A stretch of 64,000 nt of DNA, from assembly GCA_019722365.1 (NCBI GenBank), contig JADFUC010000140.1, positions 62,001-126,000 of the forward strand, given 5' to 3'. The position numbers were made by a program, and so were the translations under genes. The stretch's first letter is position 1; each line of letters starts with the position of its first letter. Below the pieces are notes generated by a model. The model searched no databases. It saw only the letters and a list, made by a program, of their open reading frames with translations, and had not been told where the DNA came from. Shown here piece after piece: positions 13,773-26,196 of the stretch. The DNA is from Lithospermum erythrorhizon (Eukaryota > Streptophyta > Magnoliopsida > Boraginales > Boraginaceae).

Positions 13773-14550
13773 TAATAAGAAATATGAGATATTAAAATAA
13801 TTGACAGATTAGTCATTAAATTCTAGAGTTTACCATTATATACGTTCGATTATGTAGTAAGTTATTATTAAGGATATAGAATGACATTAGGGATTCTGGT
13901 GACTTCTGGGTCCATTCATAATCAATGTACTAATACATATTAATTAGCCAACATTATTTAGTACATAATATTGAGCTTTCAGGGTGCTGCCCAAATGAAG
14001 AAGAGTCATATTCAATTAGCTTTTGAGTTTAAATGGAAAATTCTTCATTTCAAAATATGGGAAGAAAGAGCTAGAGATTTTCTTTGCAGATATTCTTGGC
14101 TTTTATTGCTTTTCTATTTGAATAATAGTAGAGATTTAATTCAAGGGTTGGGATGATTAGAAGTGTGCAAAAGCAATATACAGCATTGCTATTTGGGGAT
14201 AGAAATAGAAGAATTATGATTATAAGTCCTATTATGAGGTAGAGTTTTGTTAAACAGCAAGCCTAAAGTAGGGATTTTGACACATAATGAATCACTTTAT
14301 GAAAGTCTTTTTGATGATCTACTTTAACAAAATATACATTCTAGTGAGGCAGTGGGTGTGATTCCAAAATTAAAATTTGTCAACTTGACCTATGATCTTG
14401 GTTAATGTTTTGAAAGTTCTATTAGGAGGACTTCCATTTAAAAAGCTAGTTGATAATATTTTGGATCGTCTGATATTCTGACACTCTCTATTTTATGCTG
14501 AAAATGATTGTTTGTCTTTAACTAGTGGGATTGTCCAAATAATGTTTAAT
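13773..14550 (+). repeat. 3' LTR of copia element A
   Basis: Opens with TAATAAGAAATATGAGATATT, the decayed equivalent of the LTR start at 4545, directly after a purine-rich tract. It is shorter than the 5' copy: the region around the TATA box is reduced (GATTTTGACACATAATGAATCAC near 14273). The right end near CCAAATAATG is approximate. A 61-codon frame at 13971-14156 inside it is a chance frame. Confidence 0.55.
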
Positions 14551-16075
14551 GACCAAAGTCTTCAGTATGCAATCCGCTTTACATATAAAGTCAGCCTTGA
14601 GGAAGCTGAGAGGGAGGCACATGTAAATAGGTACAAAGCTCTTTGGGTGGACCCCCAGCCATAAGCAGGCTGAGATACTAAGGCCAGGTCAGTGAGCCCA
14701 GACCAAGGAGGGTGAGGTAGCGGATGGACATAAATGTCAGAGCCAGAGAAAGGTATGAGGCATGGATAAGGGCCAGAAAGTGGTATTTAAAACTCATGAG
14801 TTAATATGCAGTTAAGGGGATCAGAGGAAAGGCATACTACCGTGTCAACAGGGGATGCTCAAGCCTCTTAAACATGCAGATGGTGCTAGAAAAATGGAAA
14901 GCAGTCATTCTTGCTGGGTTCTCAGTCCATGGGTATTCATCGGTGGCCTCCATGACTTTGGACAGCTGTGGGCTTCTGTCGGTTGGTCTCTGGCATCTCA
15001 TTTACTAACTTCAGGAGATGTCTTTCGTCATGGCATCATTCTGGCAGTCTCTATTTCTTAGCTCTCTGAAGGAAACTCTTAGGCTGTCCTGATGGACCGC
15101 TGGCTCCATGTCTATATAAGTGAGATGTAGCTGCCGGGTTTGAGACTATCAAGTCAGTCTTCAGTGAAGGCTCTGATTAACAGAAGAGGACCCAACAACT
15201 ACCTGGTGAAGATAAAGATCTTAGGCATTATGAGGCCAAAAACTACCAGTAATGTGAAGGGATGGTAAAGGATCAAGAGGAGGAAAGAAGTGTACGCCCA
15301 TCACTTGGGGACAGATGGAGAAAATCCTTTCTATTGAATGGCGACAAGGGGACCTGACCTTTTCAGGAAGGTGGAGGGGAGGTGGAGACAGGAAGGAGTT
15401 TTAGAACCAGCCTTTGCCCAGGAATCACGGTAGTGAGTGTCACGGCGACAACCAAAGCCGGGTTGCTGAGGGTGTAGAGATCACTTGGAGACAAGGTGAA
15501 GAATGTCATCTCAGGGACCAGGAGATCATCCCTTGACCTGGGCTCGAGTTCTTGAGGATCTTCCATAATAAGTGAAATAAATAGCAAGCGGTTCAACAAG
15601 GTGAGTCAGGAAAGGGAAATTTGCAGATGGGTTCAATTATCCTTGAAGAGTTGCTGCTTGTGAGGTCTTTGCCTAGAGGCAGGGATGAGGGGCATCGATT
15701 TGAGGTGTGATAATTCGGGCACCGCGAAAAACCCTCATTGCCTCAGAGCCGGGGTTGGTATGGGAAAGAGGCGACAACCTTCGAGCAACGGCCATCGGTA
15801 TGGAAGTACAAAGGCATGGAGGATTTATCTTCCTAGTAGGTGGAGAAGGCGTGAGCATCCACCCTTATGTAGATCTTAGGAGGACTGAATTAGGGCAGAG
15901 ACACAGCTGGGGGACATCCAGAGGCTGAACTTTGTGAAGGGCCTCGGGTATCTGGTTCCCTTGGATGAGAAGGCTTCCTGGCCAAGTATGGTGGACATGA
16001 GAATAAATGAATCAAATTCTTCTGTGTCCGTTGCGAGGGAGAGGAGGTGAGGAGAACTCTTATATTCATCATGTT
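14551..16075 (+). other. Module shared by blocks A and B, unassigned, truncated in A
   Basis: Aligns with about 42101-44110 of block B through many short identical blocks, such as AGAAGAGGACCCA at 15183 and ACAAGCGGTTCAACA-like sequence near 15588. A TATA-like TCTATATAAG sits at about 15111 and an AATAAATGAATC near 16000. No protein family recognised; overlapping frames of 60-78 codons on both strands are not convincing. Similarity to block B stops near 16075, where the GC content drops sharply, so this is the right edge of block A. Confidence 0.5.
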
Positions 16076-19000
16076 TCAAAATTCTCTATTAGTGAAAAAT
16101 GCCAAGTGCTGAATAAAATTCTAAAAGAGATTACAAAGTTGGTTAAAGGTTTTAGGAACTAAAATTAAGATGTAGTAAAATTTTCCATTAATATTTAGAT
16201 GTATACTCTTATTGCTTTATTAGAAAAATACATAAAATGAGTTTTGGAGCTTTTGGACATTATCAGAGTATTTGCTACTACATTATTTGAAACGATAATT
16301 TTAAAAAGATACATGCTTTTGATGAATCTTCCCTCTTATACATAAATCCTTAATATTATCATTTTTAGATGACTTAATTAAATATTTGTTTGGACCTCTA
16401 TCCCCTTTGAAATTTATTTACTGTTTATGAGTTTCTTGAGTTAGTTAAATGATTTTTGTTAACAGCCACATATAATATTTATTAAATTATGAAAAACTAA
16501 GTCATATATTAGACATGTTCTTCTTATTAGGCGAAATAATTGACCAATGAATATTTTCTATTGGATAAGGCTTATGTTCTATGACTAATAGAGATTAGCA
16601 TCATTTGAAAATAATTTACTTTCAGTATAAGATGTAGTTATCATCAAAATTTTAGTTTAATAAGTTATATTATTTGGTGTTGAATTATTACAATTATAAT
16701 TACTAAATTTTTTGTTTAATAATTTGTATTAATAAATTACTAAGTTAAATGACTTGACTTTGATGAAGATCTATAAAATAAAATAAAATACATATTTTAA
16801 AAGTACTATTATAATTTGAATAAAAGATACAAATGCGTTTATATATAATATTTGAGGCTATAACATGAGTTCATGTAGGTATATTGATTTGATCATTTGA
16901 AGTAGTTGAGTTATATGATAAATAATTTTGTTGAACCATAAATAATTTTAAATGATAATAATAATAATAAGAATTGATGTTTCATTCATCTTCAATTGCT
17001 TACTAGAGTGTCATTAAACTATAATTATAATATTTAAATTAAAAAATCCATTTTGAATTTTAAAAATATTGCAATTTAATATACGTATGTAATTTAGAAA
17101 TCTCCATCTTTTTTTGTTTGTGACATGTTTAAAATTAATAACTTATTAATGTAGTATACATATAACTTCTAAATATTTTGCTTCAAAATTATATAATTTA
17201 TACTTAAAAGCATAAAATGTTACAAAGCTTGAAAATAGAAATATCTCAAATACTTGAAGGATGAAATATATAGAAAACACATGGGATATATTAATACAAA
17301 AAAGTCATAGTACTTATTTTTCACGATGGAGTAACAAAATGTTAATGAATATATATCTAACTAAGATTTTGTGGCTAAGCCTCACAAAGGCATAGTGTTT
17401 TACAAAAAAATACATTAGAAATTGCATGATAATTTGCTAAAACTAGATCGCAGGAAAAATTATATTGGTTCCAAATCATGATTAAAATGAGAACTTTTAT
17501 AAGAGGTGCTCAAGGTTAGTCATTAGGCAGGACAATCGAAAAAGATATATATTAACAATTTTGAAGACAATAACATTGAAGAGATCACAAGGTCAATAAT
17601 TATATATCCATCAGTCCTTTTTTATATAACCATTATGAAAATAATTTTTCACAATTATGAAAATATATATTTAATATTCTCTGAATAATCAGTGATATCT
17701 AACACCATCAATGTCTATCTATCACATATACATTGCAAAGTTTAACTGTTTTCCAAACAATAATAATTTAGTTCTCTCTCAAGAGGTTATCAATGACAAA
17801 GACTTAACCTTACTTGTATTTTTTGGCGAATCACATACAATGCAATCCAATCATAAAATCTTTCAAGAGAATAAATCATCTACACAAAGTCCTAAAATCT
17901 CTAACTCAAACGTGTCACAAGAATTACTATCACAACTATCAAATAACACTATTCATATCTTCAAAATTGATTAAATCAAACAAATTCAATGCATTGTCAA
18001 CAACTTGATTTTTTTTAATCAAGTGAATATAAATTTTATTTTAACCGTGACAATACTACAACTACTAAGTAATCAACTTTCAGATATTTCTTAGTAAAAT
18101 TAAAAAACATCATATTATAATTTCATATCAAATTCAACAAAAATAATATTTTTAAGCTCGTAAAGAAAAAATACATAAACCAACAAAATATTATGAGCAA
18201 TAACTATCATGTGCAACGCATGTATCAAATTACTAGTATATTAAAAAGAGAATAATTTTAAATTGAGTGATTACTATTTTTTAATTGGTCGGACTTCTAA
18301 ATTCAGAAATTAAATATATATGTAATATTGTATAATATTTAGTGAAATTATTCTTCTCATTTGATCGCATTGTAATTTAAATAATCAATAAATATTTTTA
18401 GGTAAAGGTACATTTCTTGTTAATCTTATGATGTACATTTGTTCTTTGATATAGGACTAAGCCATTTTTGCTTTAAACGATAATTGTTAATCAATGGAAT
18501 TTGTGACAAAAATTTAAGTTAGCTTCTTAATTCAACCATTAAATCATTGTCTTTTCTTTAATCTTTATTATCTGCATAAAAAATAAGATTAGGATTACTT
18601 GAAATTATGGAGCATGAATATGATAACTTCATCAAAAAGTACATGTCGAAATTATGTAGCATGATATATTTTCCTCTAAAATAATTCGAAAATTTGATTT
18701 GAAATTCGAATCGAACTTGAACCTCTTTATTAGGTTCGGTCAAACTTCACTTTAACCCAACTCAATTTTTAAATGATCCGGCATACCCAATCCAGGTGTT
18801 TCTCCAATATATGTTTTTTGAACGAACTCAAATGTTCCATGAGAAAATATCGAATCAAACTCGAACCTAAATTTTTTATTTACGAATCGAATCTAATTTT
18901 TGAGGTTCGACATTAAATTATATCATTCGTTCAAATTTTTTCAAACCAAAACCCAAACTTATCTAGATTCAGTACTTTCTACTCGTTTACAGGCCTGGCC

Positions 19001-19313
19001 TAAATTGTAAGTATAACTTCACAAAGCTAATGACTGAAAATAAAAAGTGTATTGCGGCTGCTTGCTAGGAAAAAATGTCTACAAGTAGATTATGATACGG
19101 TTAAATAATGGTGTTACAATCCTGCCAAACATGTATGCATTTAGTTATATATTTTGGCTATGTTCTTATACATTTACGATATTTAACATCCTTTCAATTG
19201 ACAGTTCTGGAACCAAATGGCAGGATTATATTCCATGGAAGATGATGCATCACTGCTGAATTCCCATTTATAAAATGTTACTAACTTTGACATCTTGCCT
19301 CTTCAAAACTTGC
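16076..19313. other. A/T-rich intergenic DNA downstream of the kinase gene
   Basis: No gene seen. Contains short A/T simple repeats (AATAAAATAAAAT near 16780, AATAATAATAATAAG near 16956). At 18690-18975 the motif GAATCGAACTCGAACCT recurs in degenerate form (about 18707, 18852, 18887), which suggests an old small transposon that I cannot classify. Confidence 0.5.
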
Positions 19314-22300
19314 TCATTTATTGAAACTTAATTTGCCTCCTTTTTTGTTTTCAAGGTTTGCTAGGCGCTGGAGTTCGGGCAATATGACTGAACCGAGGTC
19401 TGGCCTGTCCTTCCTCCTCAGCTCGCAACACCATAAAGCCAACCTTGCGAATGACAATGCCTCCTTGACTGGCCAATCATTCACAGATGGATCGAGTACC
19501 ATTTCAAACTCCCCATTCTCTATCGCGTGCTCAACATGATGAGAGAGACCCATCGGAGGCCTTGCAGTAATGATCTGCAACAGTATCATACCCAATGAAT
19601 AAATATCGGATCTTTTCCCTAGCTTTCCAGTCTGTTGGTACTCTGGATCAATGTAACAAAATGTTCCAGCTGCAGCAGTCGTTGTTGTCCCTGGAACTAG
19701 CCTGGACAAACCAACATCCGCAATTTTGCTTACATAGTTTCGGTTTAACAAGATATTTGCAGGTTTCAAGTCTCGGTGAACAAGAGCCTTGGGTTTCGCC
19801 TGGTGAAGAAATTGAAGGCCAGTGGCGATTTCAGCTGCTATTTTGAACCGTATGTTCCATGGAATAGGGGGAGTATTCCTTTTGCGGAATAGCCTGTCTT
19901 CTAGACTTCCATTTTCAAGAAATTCATACACCAAACACCCATACTCTGGGCAAGCGCCTAAAAGAATAACAAGATGTGGATGCCTCATAGAGCTTAACAC
20001 TTCAACCTGATATTTGCAGGATAGGTAAATCATATCAATCAATTATCAGCATTTGAAGCAGATTTAGAATACTATGTAGGGCATACTAGGCTAAGCTTTT
20101 TCAACAAGCTGGATGGAAAAAAAACATTTTTAAACATTCTTTAATCTGTTTTGAAGTTTGTTACTGAAAAATCATCTTTATATATAGTAATCAAATAAGA
20201 GAGCTTAGAAAACTCATCATCTCAAAACTGATTAATATATAAAGAAAAAATAAGTTGAGTCAAAGGACACTTAGATTTATACCTCTCGTACAAATTGCTT
20301 TTGCCCTTGTGAGATGTCAGGCCTTAAAGCCTTAATGGCAACATGGGTGTGATCAAGGTAGCCCTTATAAACAGGCCCATATCCACCTTCACCAATCATT
20401 TCTGACAAGTTGAAGTAATCTGTTGCAGCTTCAATTTCTTCAATGGTGTACTTTCTATACCGAAGCTCATTGTGTATCATATGTGCAGTAGCTTTCTTCT
20501 TCTCTTCAGCCTCATGGCGAAACTTTCCTTCTGCATGTTTCCTTTGTTGTGCCTCCATTTCAGCTAGGCGTTGTGCCTTTTGGGCAGCTTCGACAGCAAC
20601 CTTGCATTTGCGCCTCTCTATTTCTACCAGCGCTAATGCAGCCTCCTCGCCTAGCTCGGCTTCTTTTATTTCCTGTGTTTCCTCTAACTTCACTTGATCA
20701 ATATCTCTTGCCTAAGAAAGAAGCATCACTAGTTAACATATGTGCAAAGATGGACAAGCCACATGAGTTTTATTATATTCAATACCTTCGCCGCCTCTGA
20801 TGTCAATTCACTGCAGGCACTGTGGTACATTTCCATAGTCTGCTTGAGTTCAAGCCTTAACTTCATTAGTTCCTCCTCCAGTTCCCCCTGTAACATCTCA
20901 TTATTGTGATCCATACATAATACACCAGTTTACATAAATCATTTGATACAAGCATTTTCTTCCGAATTACAAATTCTGGGTCGGCCACTAGATAGATCAA
21001 ACACATTTTTGTCTAAAGAAAGGGTCCTTGAGGAGGAACAATATCCCTTCTATTTGTACATTTTGAAGGCCATCAGCCAGCCACGAAACCATACTATACT
21101 TTTGTAAGTCCAGGAACGATCACCTACTGTCCTGAGCCTCCAATTAGGGATAAACCAGAACTGTTAGTCACACTTGGATACTAAGGCCATAATTCATCCA
21201 CCAGGCTATGTTTCATGTCTCTAGACAACTCAACAATACATAGGTACAGTTTTATAAAATAGATCCTTCTCAAGATACATGTTTATCCTTGATACCTTCT
21301 ATAAAAAAGGTAATTTCAATTCATTGACACACTATAATACTCTCTCCACTCTCCAGCACGTTACATTTTGAATTTGGATAGTTATCCGCTTAAACACTGT
21401 ATCACATATATCATTTGATGAAAAATATGTCAATAAATAGTATTTTCAATATATTTTACTTTTGCCATAGTAATTTAGATTAAAATTAACATTAAGTGAT
21501 CTAATTAAGACCTTCAATTTTATTTTTATTTAACCATTGAAAATGAAACTCGACTATCTTTGAGGATTACATGTACAATCTGATCCCTCTACCCTGCTTA
21601 GGCAGGAACTTTAGAAGCATTGGGCACGTTGTTGTAAACCTATAATATGAGTATCAAATGAAGGTAGTGTTCTTTTTAACTTACAGCAGCTTGAGAGGAG
21701 ATGGACTCTCTAGAACCATCTGAAATTCTTGGTTCAACCAAATAGTTAAAAGAAAAGTCAGATAAGTGGAAACTTGAGGGGCCAGAATCAGCACCACTCG
21801 ATTCATCATACAAAAAATTCTCCTTCATCTCCCATTTTAAACCATGAGCAACATCATGGTTTTCTTCAAGAGTTGAAAGAGAAGAATTCTCAGTGCTTAG
21901 ATATTTCCAGCTTTCCTGCCTAGAAAGTTTAAGTGCAAGATTATTATTAGTAAAGTGCAACTTAGCCCCCATGCGTTATTTCAATTAAGCAACCTAATAG
22001 GCAATCAAGTTTGTAAGCATTTAGAACTTTCTATAACTAATGGTAAAAAAGCATGCATTGTGTTATAAGAAAATTAATAAAGTAACATTTTTTTTAACAA
22101 TATACTCCATAAGATAGTTTAAACTTAAGAAGCTAGAACGGATTCGCTTGTGTATCTGAACTTATCCAGTAATCCTCATGTTTCTTGAAATAGTGCAATT
22201 TCTTAGCCCTTTCATTTCAGTCAAAGCTAACATCATCGTTGATCATATGTGAAGATCAAGAGTGTTCAATTATAGTGTTTTCCTATTGCTACTAGCTAAT

Positions 22301-22987
22301 TATGTAAAAGAACAAAAAATAGCTTCTATGAACTCATTCACAAATAAGAATGATCAATTTTCAATAAATTATTACTGACCTCGCCATTTCTCAACCAATT
22401 AAATTTAATTTTCCCTTCATTTATTCGCCTACATTGAAAAATCTTTTATATGACTATATGTTACTAGAACTTCTGAGATTTGAGAAAAACCTCAAAATGC
22501 TGCAAATAACTCCAATAATGCATATTTGACATACATGGTAACAATATTATGTAAAATATCTCATAACACAGGAGTGCATTACATTTGACGTAACATATGG
22601 ATTAATATGTCCATGTCAAATAACACAAGGCAGCAAATTCAGAGGCGGAGCGTGGTTGTCCCGAGCATATACTCCTAACTTTCAAATTGTTTATTGCAAA
22701 CAAGTGATATTTCAGAATATACTCCTAAGCATTCAAATTGTTTATGGCAAACAAGTGATATTTTTATTTTCCCCTTAGAAAAACTTGGGACTCCCATTCT
22801 AATAGCGATCGACGCAATTATGTGTAATCATGAAAAAGTCCACTTACCGGCTAAGCTCATGAACCTTGGGTGCATTTGATGATGATCCTTCAGGAGATGA
22901 CAATTTAGGATCATATTTGATGTTTGGTGTGGTATCTTGAAAATTTGATCTTTCTTTTGTTGATGAATTCATGGCATCATCTGCCAT
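19314..22987 (-). CDS. Receptor-like cytoplasmic kinase, RLCK IX type, five exons
   Basis: Serine/threonine kinase predicted at 532 residues. Exons: 22987-22848, 21919-21685, 20887-20786, 20711-20283 and 20006-19314, all joined by GT-AG introns in frame (donors GTAAGTG, GTAAGT, GTATTG, GTATAA). Residues 1-125 are serine-rich and probably disordered; about 126-250 is a charged coiled coil rich in E, K and A; the kinase domain runs from about 255 to 520. Visible motifs are GEGGYG at 266-271, VAIK with Lys286, HRDLKPAN with Asp381, DVG at Asp399 in place of DFG (usual in this subfamily), and PEYQQTG from 423. Relatives carry an N-terminal universal-stress-protein domain or a C-terminal U-box. 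Neither is present here: the frame stops 20-odd residues after the kinase fold, and no stress-protein exon is visible in the 3 kb upstream. The start is the first ATG of exon 1, so an unseen upstream exon is possible. It is intact, unlike the surrounding repeats. Confidence 0.85.
22667..22766. repeat. Two-copy 50-bp tandem repeat in kinase intron 1 or 5' flank side
   Basis: ATATACTCCTAA... begins at 22667 and again at 22717, followed in both by TCAAATTGTTTAT and GCAAACAAGTGATATTT. It lies inside the intron between kinase exons 1 and 2. Confidence 0.8.
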
Positions 22988-25900
22988 GTTTGGTGTAATT
23001 AATATTTTACAACAAAGGGGTTAGAAGTTACAAGAACACATTTACATGTTCAAAATCTAATAGATTGGCAGCACAACCTCCATGTATGGCAAGGTAACGA
23101 ACACCAACATGGAAAATGGGGTTGATGTGCAAAAATTAAGGAAGTGAACTGTCAACAATTTTGTTAAACTTTATTACCTTTCTCCTAGTTAAACAATACA
23201 CCCTAAAATTTCTCCAATTTTGAGGTTAGATATTGATAACTTTTCTCTTTGTTATTTTTCATCTTGGACCATAACCACAAATATACCCCTATGTTTCTTT
23301 TTGATTTAATCTAAGCATCTATTTGAGTTTATATTAAGTATGTTCATCTTGCCTATAATGTAAACAAGCAAAGAACAGTAAGATACATGATTGAAGTCCC
23401 AAAAATATATTGTAAGGTGCATACCTAATTATTATAGATATAAAAAGTGGGTTTTGGTTTTGACTTTTCAAAAACCGCCAATATCGGATCCGTTTGAAAA
23501 TCAAACAAAAATAGCACAGGCCAAACCGAATCGTGCACACCCCTCTATCAATTGTAATTCAATGTAAAATTAATTGTATCAATCATAACTTCTAATTCTT
23601 TTGAATTTGACTAACCAAAATAAATGTCACTTATCCTTTTGTGGAGGGGGAGTAATATTTATTTCTCAAAAATTCTAGTGTGACTATTCACTATTAAAAA
23701 ACACTCTAAAAGCGACAGCAAAGTTACATCGTTCACACATCATCAACAAAAACGATAAAAGTACAACAAATTATTGGACCCAAAATTGGCATTAAGGTCA
23801 CATTAAAACGACATAATTTACAACAAAATGATTTTGAAAACGAGAAATTAAAACAAAAAAGATTTTTTCTTTTGAAGTGTTCTTCAGAAAAAACCAAGTT
23901 CTATTATTGAAATATGAAATTCTATTTTTCAATTTTTCAAAAATTATTTCATTGGCCCCCCTAAATTTTGATATTTTTTCTTATTTGTTTAATACCCATT
24001 TCTTTATTATCCCTATACAAAAATTCTAATTCCGCCACTATTGTGTTGAACATGCACTTGCATGGCTAAAGATGCACAAACATCGGGTGGAGTTAACTTC
24101 ACATACTTGTCTAAGGCATCACTCCCTCGCATGCATTAAAACACCACCACATACCCTTGCTAAAGCATGGCTCTTGTGCAGTCTCAAAACAAAGTCCCCT
24201 CATGCTCGTCGGCCGTCGTCAACTTACTCGTCCAAAACTTGCTCCTATGCCTTTACCTGCAACTTCAAACACTTGTCTGCGAATAGATAACTTATGCTTT
24301 TTCTATTGAAAGAGAATGATAAAGCAAGCACTATGCCCAAATTCCAGTGTAATTACAACTTATCTTCTGAATTAATTTTAAGCAGCTTGTATATTAGGCT
24401 GGACACTATCAAGGCGAAAACAGTAATGTCTATCTATAAAAACTTAATAGCAACTGCTACACTATCTTAGAATTTAGTGAAGTCTAAATAGGTCACATGA
24501 ATCAATCATAGATGAGAAAAACAAGACAAAATTGAGAATAATATAATGCACGGACAATGCAATATTATTCAATCATATAAAACAATCAGAATTTCTCAAA
24601 AATACCATATATAGTGGAAATTAAGAGAAGAAAAATATTAACTCATGTCTCAGCAACAGATAGTACTCAATTAACCACCAAAACAAAACACATTCATGTT
24701 TTATTTTGTCTATCCTTGCCTCTATAACTCATTAAAGGTTTTCTTATTGGAATTGAGGTTGTACGTTTTCCCATATTAAGCTAAAATAAAGAACATGGAC
24801 ATAAACATGGTACCCCCTCAGTCTCTAAATAGATGGTGTTTTAGACTAATGCTCACAGCTCCTAGTGCTCAAGTATAGTTCCTTTTTAGTTCACTTAAGC
24901 CCATGTTTGCTTGAAGACAGAAAGTGGAGAAGAAAATTATAGGGGCAAGAAAATCTCACAATTAATAAGAAAAGATCTAAAACAGACCAGCATACATACG
25001 GCATTGAGTGCACTCAAGGCCAAATATTTAGGCTTTATAAGTAATAACATCTTTCAATGTACAGATTAGAAGATAGATAGCATGCCTTTCTGTCTTAGTT
25101 TTTGTCAGTTCAATTTAGTTTACTATTAGTAGAGAGCCTAGGTTGTAGCGAAAAAATCACATACTTACTAATACCTTGCTATTTCTAAATTAATTTGTTT
25201 CCCTCATGCCATTGTTTGAACCAAAGCTGCATAGGTTCTATATTCATCCATAGTAGCGGATCCCGGCTAAATAGTTTAAGTGTAAATTTAATGATGGTGG
25301 CTCCTGAACAAGAGAGGTAAATAAAAACATCTGACTTTAGGGCTGAAAGGTTTCTATAACCAAAGAGCTTAATCTAGTTTTCTTGATTACCCTTTTCTCT
25401 CCCCTATCAATATTAAGCCACAAAAAAGATGGTTTGATGCATTCTAGAAAATTGCAATGTTATGCAGCTAACCTTGGTAGTAGCCTATCAGCCTTCAACC
25501 GTCCTTTATGCCCTCTAGTTCATTATTTCATATCAGAGGACCACCATACAGTTGTTGGTTTTAAACTTCATTGGTGTCAAAATAGCTTCTGATGGAACAG
25601 CAGTTCAACAAAGTTAACATCAGGCACAGATGAGAATAGCATGATGCATTCAATTTTTTAGTTAATAGCAAGCAATGGAGCAATGATGCATTCAGTTTGA
25701 TTAGTTAATAGCAAGCAATGGATCAATGATGCATTCTATTTTGTAGTTCACCTTATGTTAGCAGACATCATTTACAATCAAATTTTCTTTGTTTCTCAAC
25801 AAAAAATTAACAGAATGATCATGATGATAGTTGTACAGATAAGAATGGTCGATCCTCTAAAAAAACAAATCATACATGATGTATTGATTAATCAAATCCA

Positions 25901-26094
25901 CCATCATCAACCCCAATAATGGACATTGGGATAACAATCCTTCTTGAATCCAGGAGTAATTCATATCATCAAATAGAGAATTTATTCTCATACTTCTGGA
26001 CTTGATAGCAAACAACCAATTTCACTGTCTTGAATAAAATCTAATAAATATTTAAACCGTCTAAACCAACAGAAATAACACCAAGATCCACAGT
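22988..26094. other. Intergenic region between kinase and Integrator gene
   Basis: About 3.1 kb, A/T-rich, holding the kinase promoter and the 3' flank of the Integrator gene. No exon recognised on either strand. At about 23440-23545 a stretch ending GCACACCCCTCT looks like the edge of a small hAT-type element. At 23688 CACTATTAAAAAACACTC followed by GCGACA resembles a CACTA-element end; both are weak. The 72-codon plus-strand frame at 24072-24290 has no recognisable similarity. Confidence 0.4.
25639..25749. repeat. 42/43-bp tandem repeat, two and a half copies
   Basis: ATGATGCATTC starts at 25641, 25683 and 25726, and the first two are followed by AGTTAATAGCAAGCAATGGA. A small local minisatellite with no evident function. 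Confidence 0.85.
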
Positions 26095-26196
26095 TTAGGC
26101 GCCAGTGTGATAGTCAGCAAACTTCAGGGCAGCAGCATCCCAGATTCCACGCAAGAAAATATAAAATTGTGGCAAATTATCAAGTATTAAGGAGTT
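26095..26196 (-). other. In-frame coding-like tail beyond the Integrator stop codon
   Basis: Directly after the TAG at 26197-26199 the same frame stays open for 33 codons to a TAA at 26095-26097, reading as a plausible hydrophobic tail ending FADYHTGA. It may be a 3' exon reached by splicing, a real C terminus behind a single-base error, or chance. No acceptor site is obvious next to it. Confidence 0.35.

Noticed and set aside
19260..19314. Possible U-box exon behind the kinase
   Set aside because: Translation of the following sequence on the minus strand shows no U-box motif.
20443..20800. Plus-strand frames of 83-84 codons
   Set aside because: Antisense shadows of the kinase coiled-coil exon; cysteine/serine-rich translations mirror E/K/A codons.
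23688..23880. CACTA transposon end
   Set aside because: Only the first bases fit; no inverted partner or 3-bp duplication found, so mentioned only as a weak possibility.
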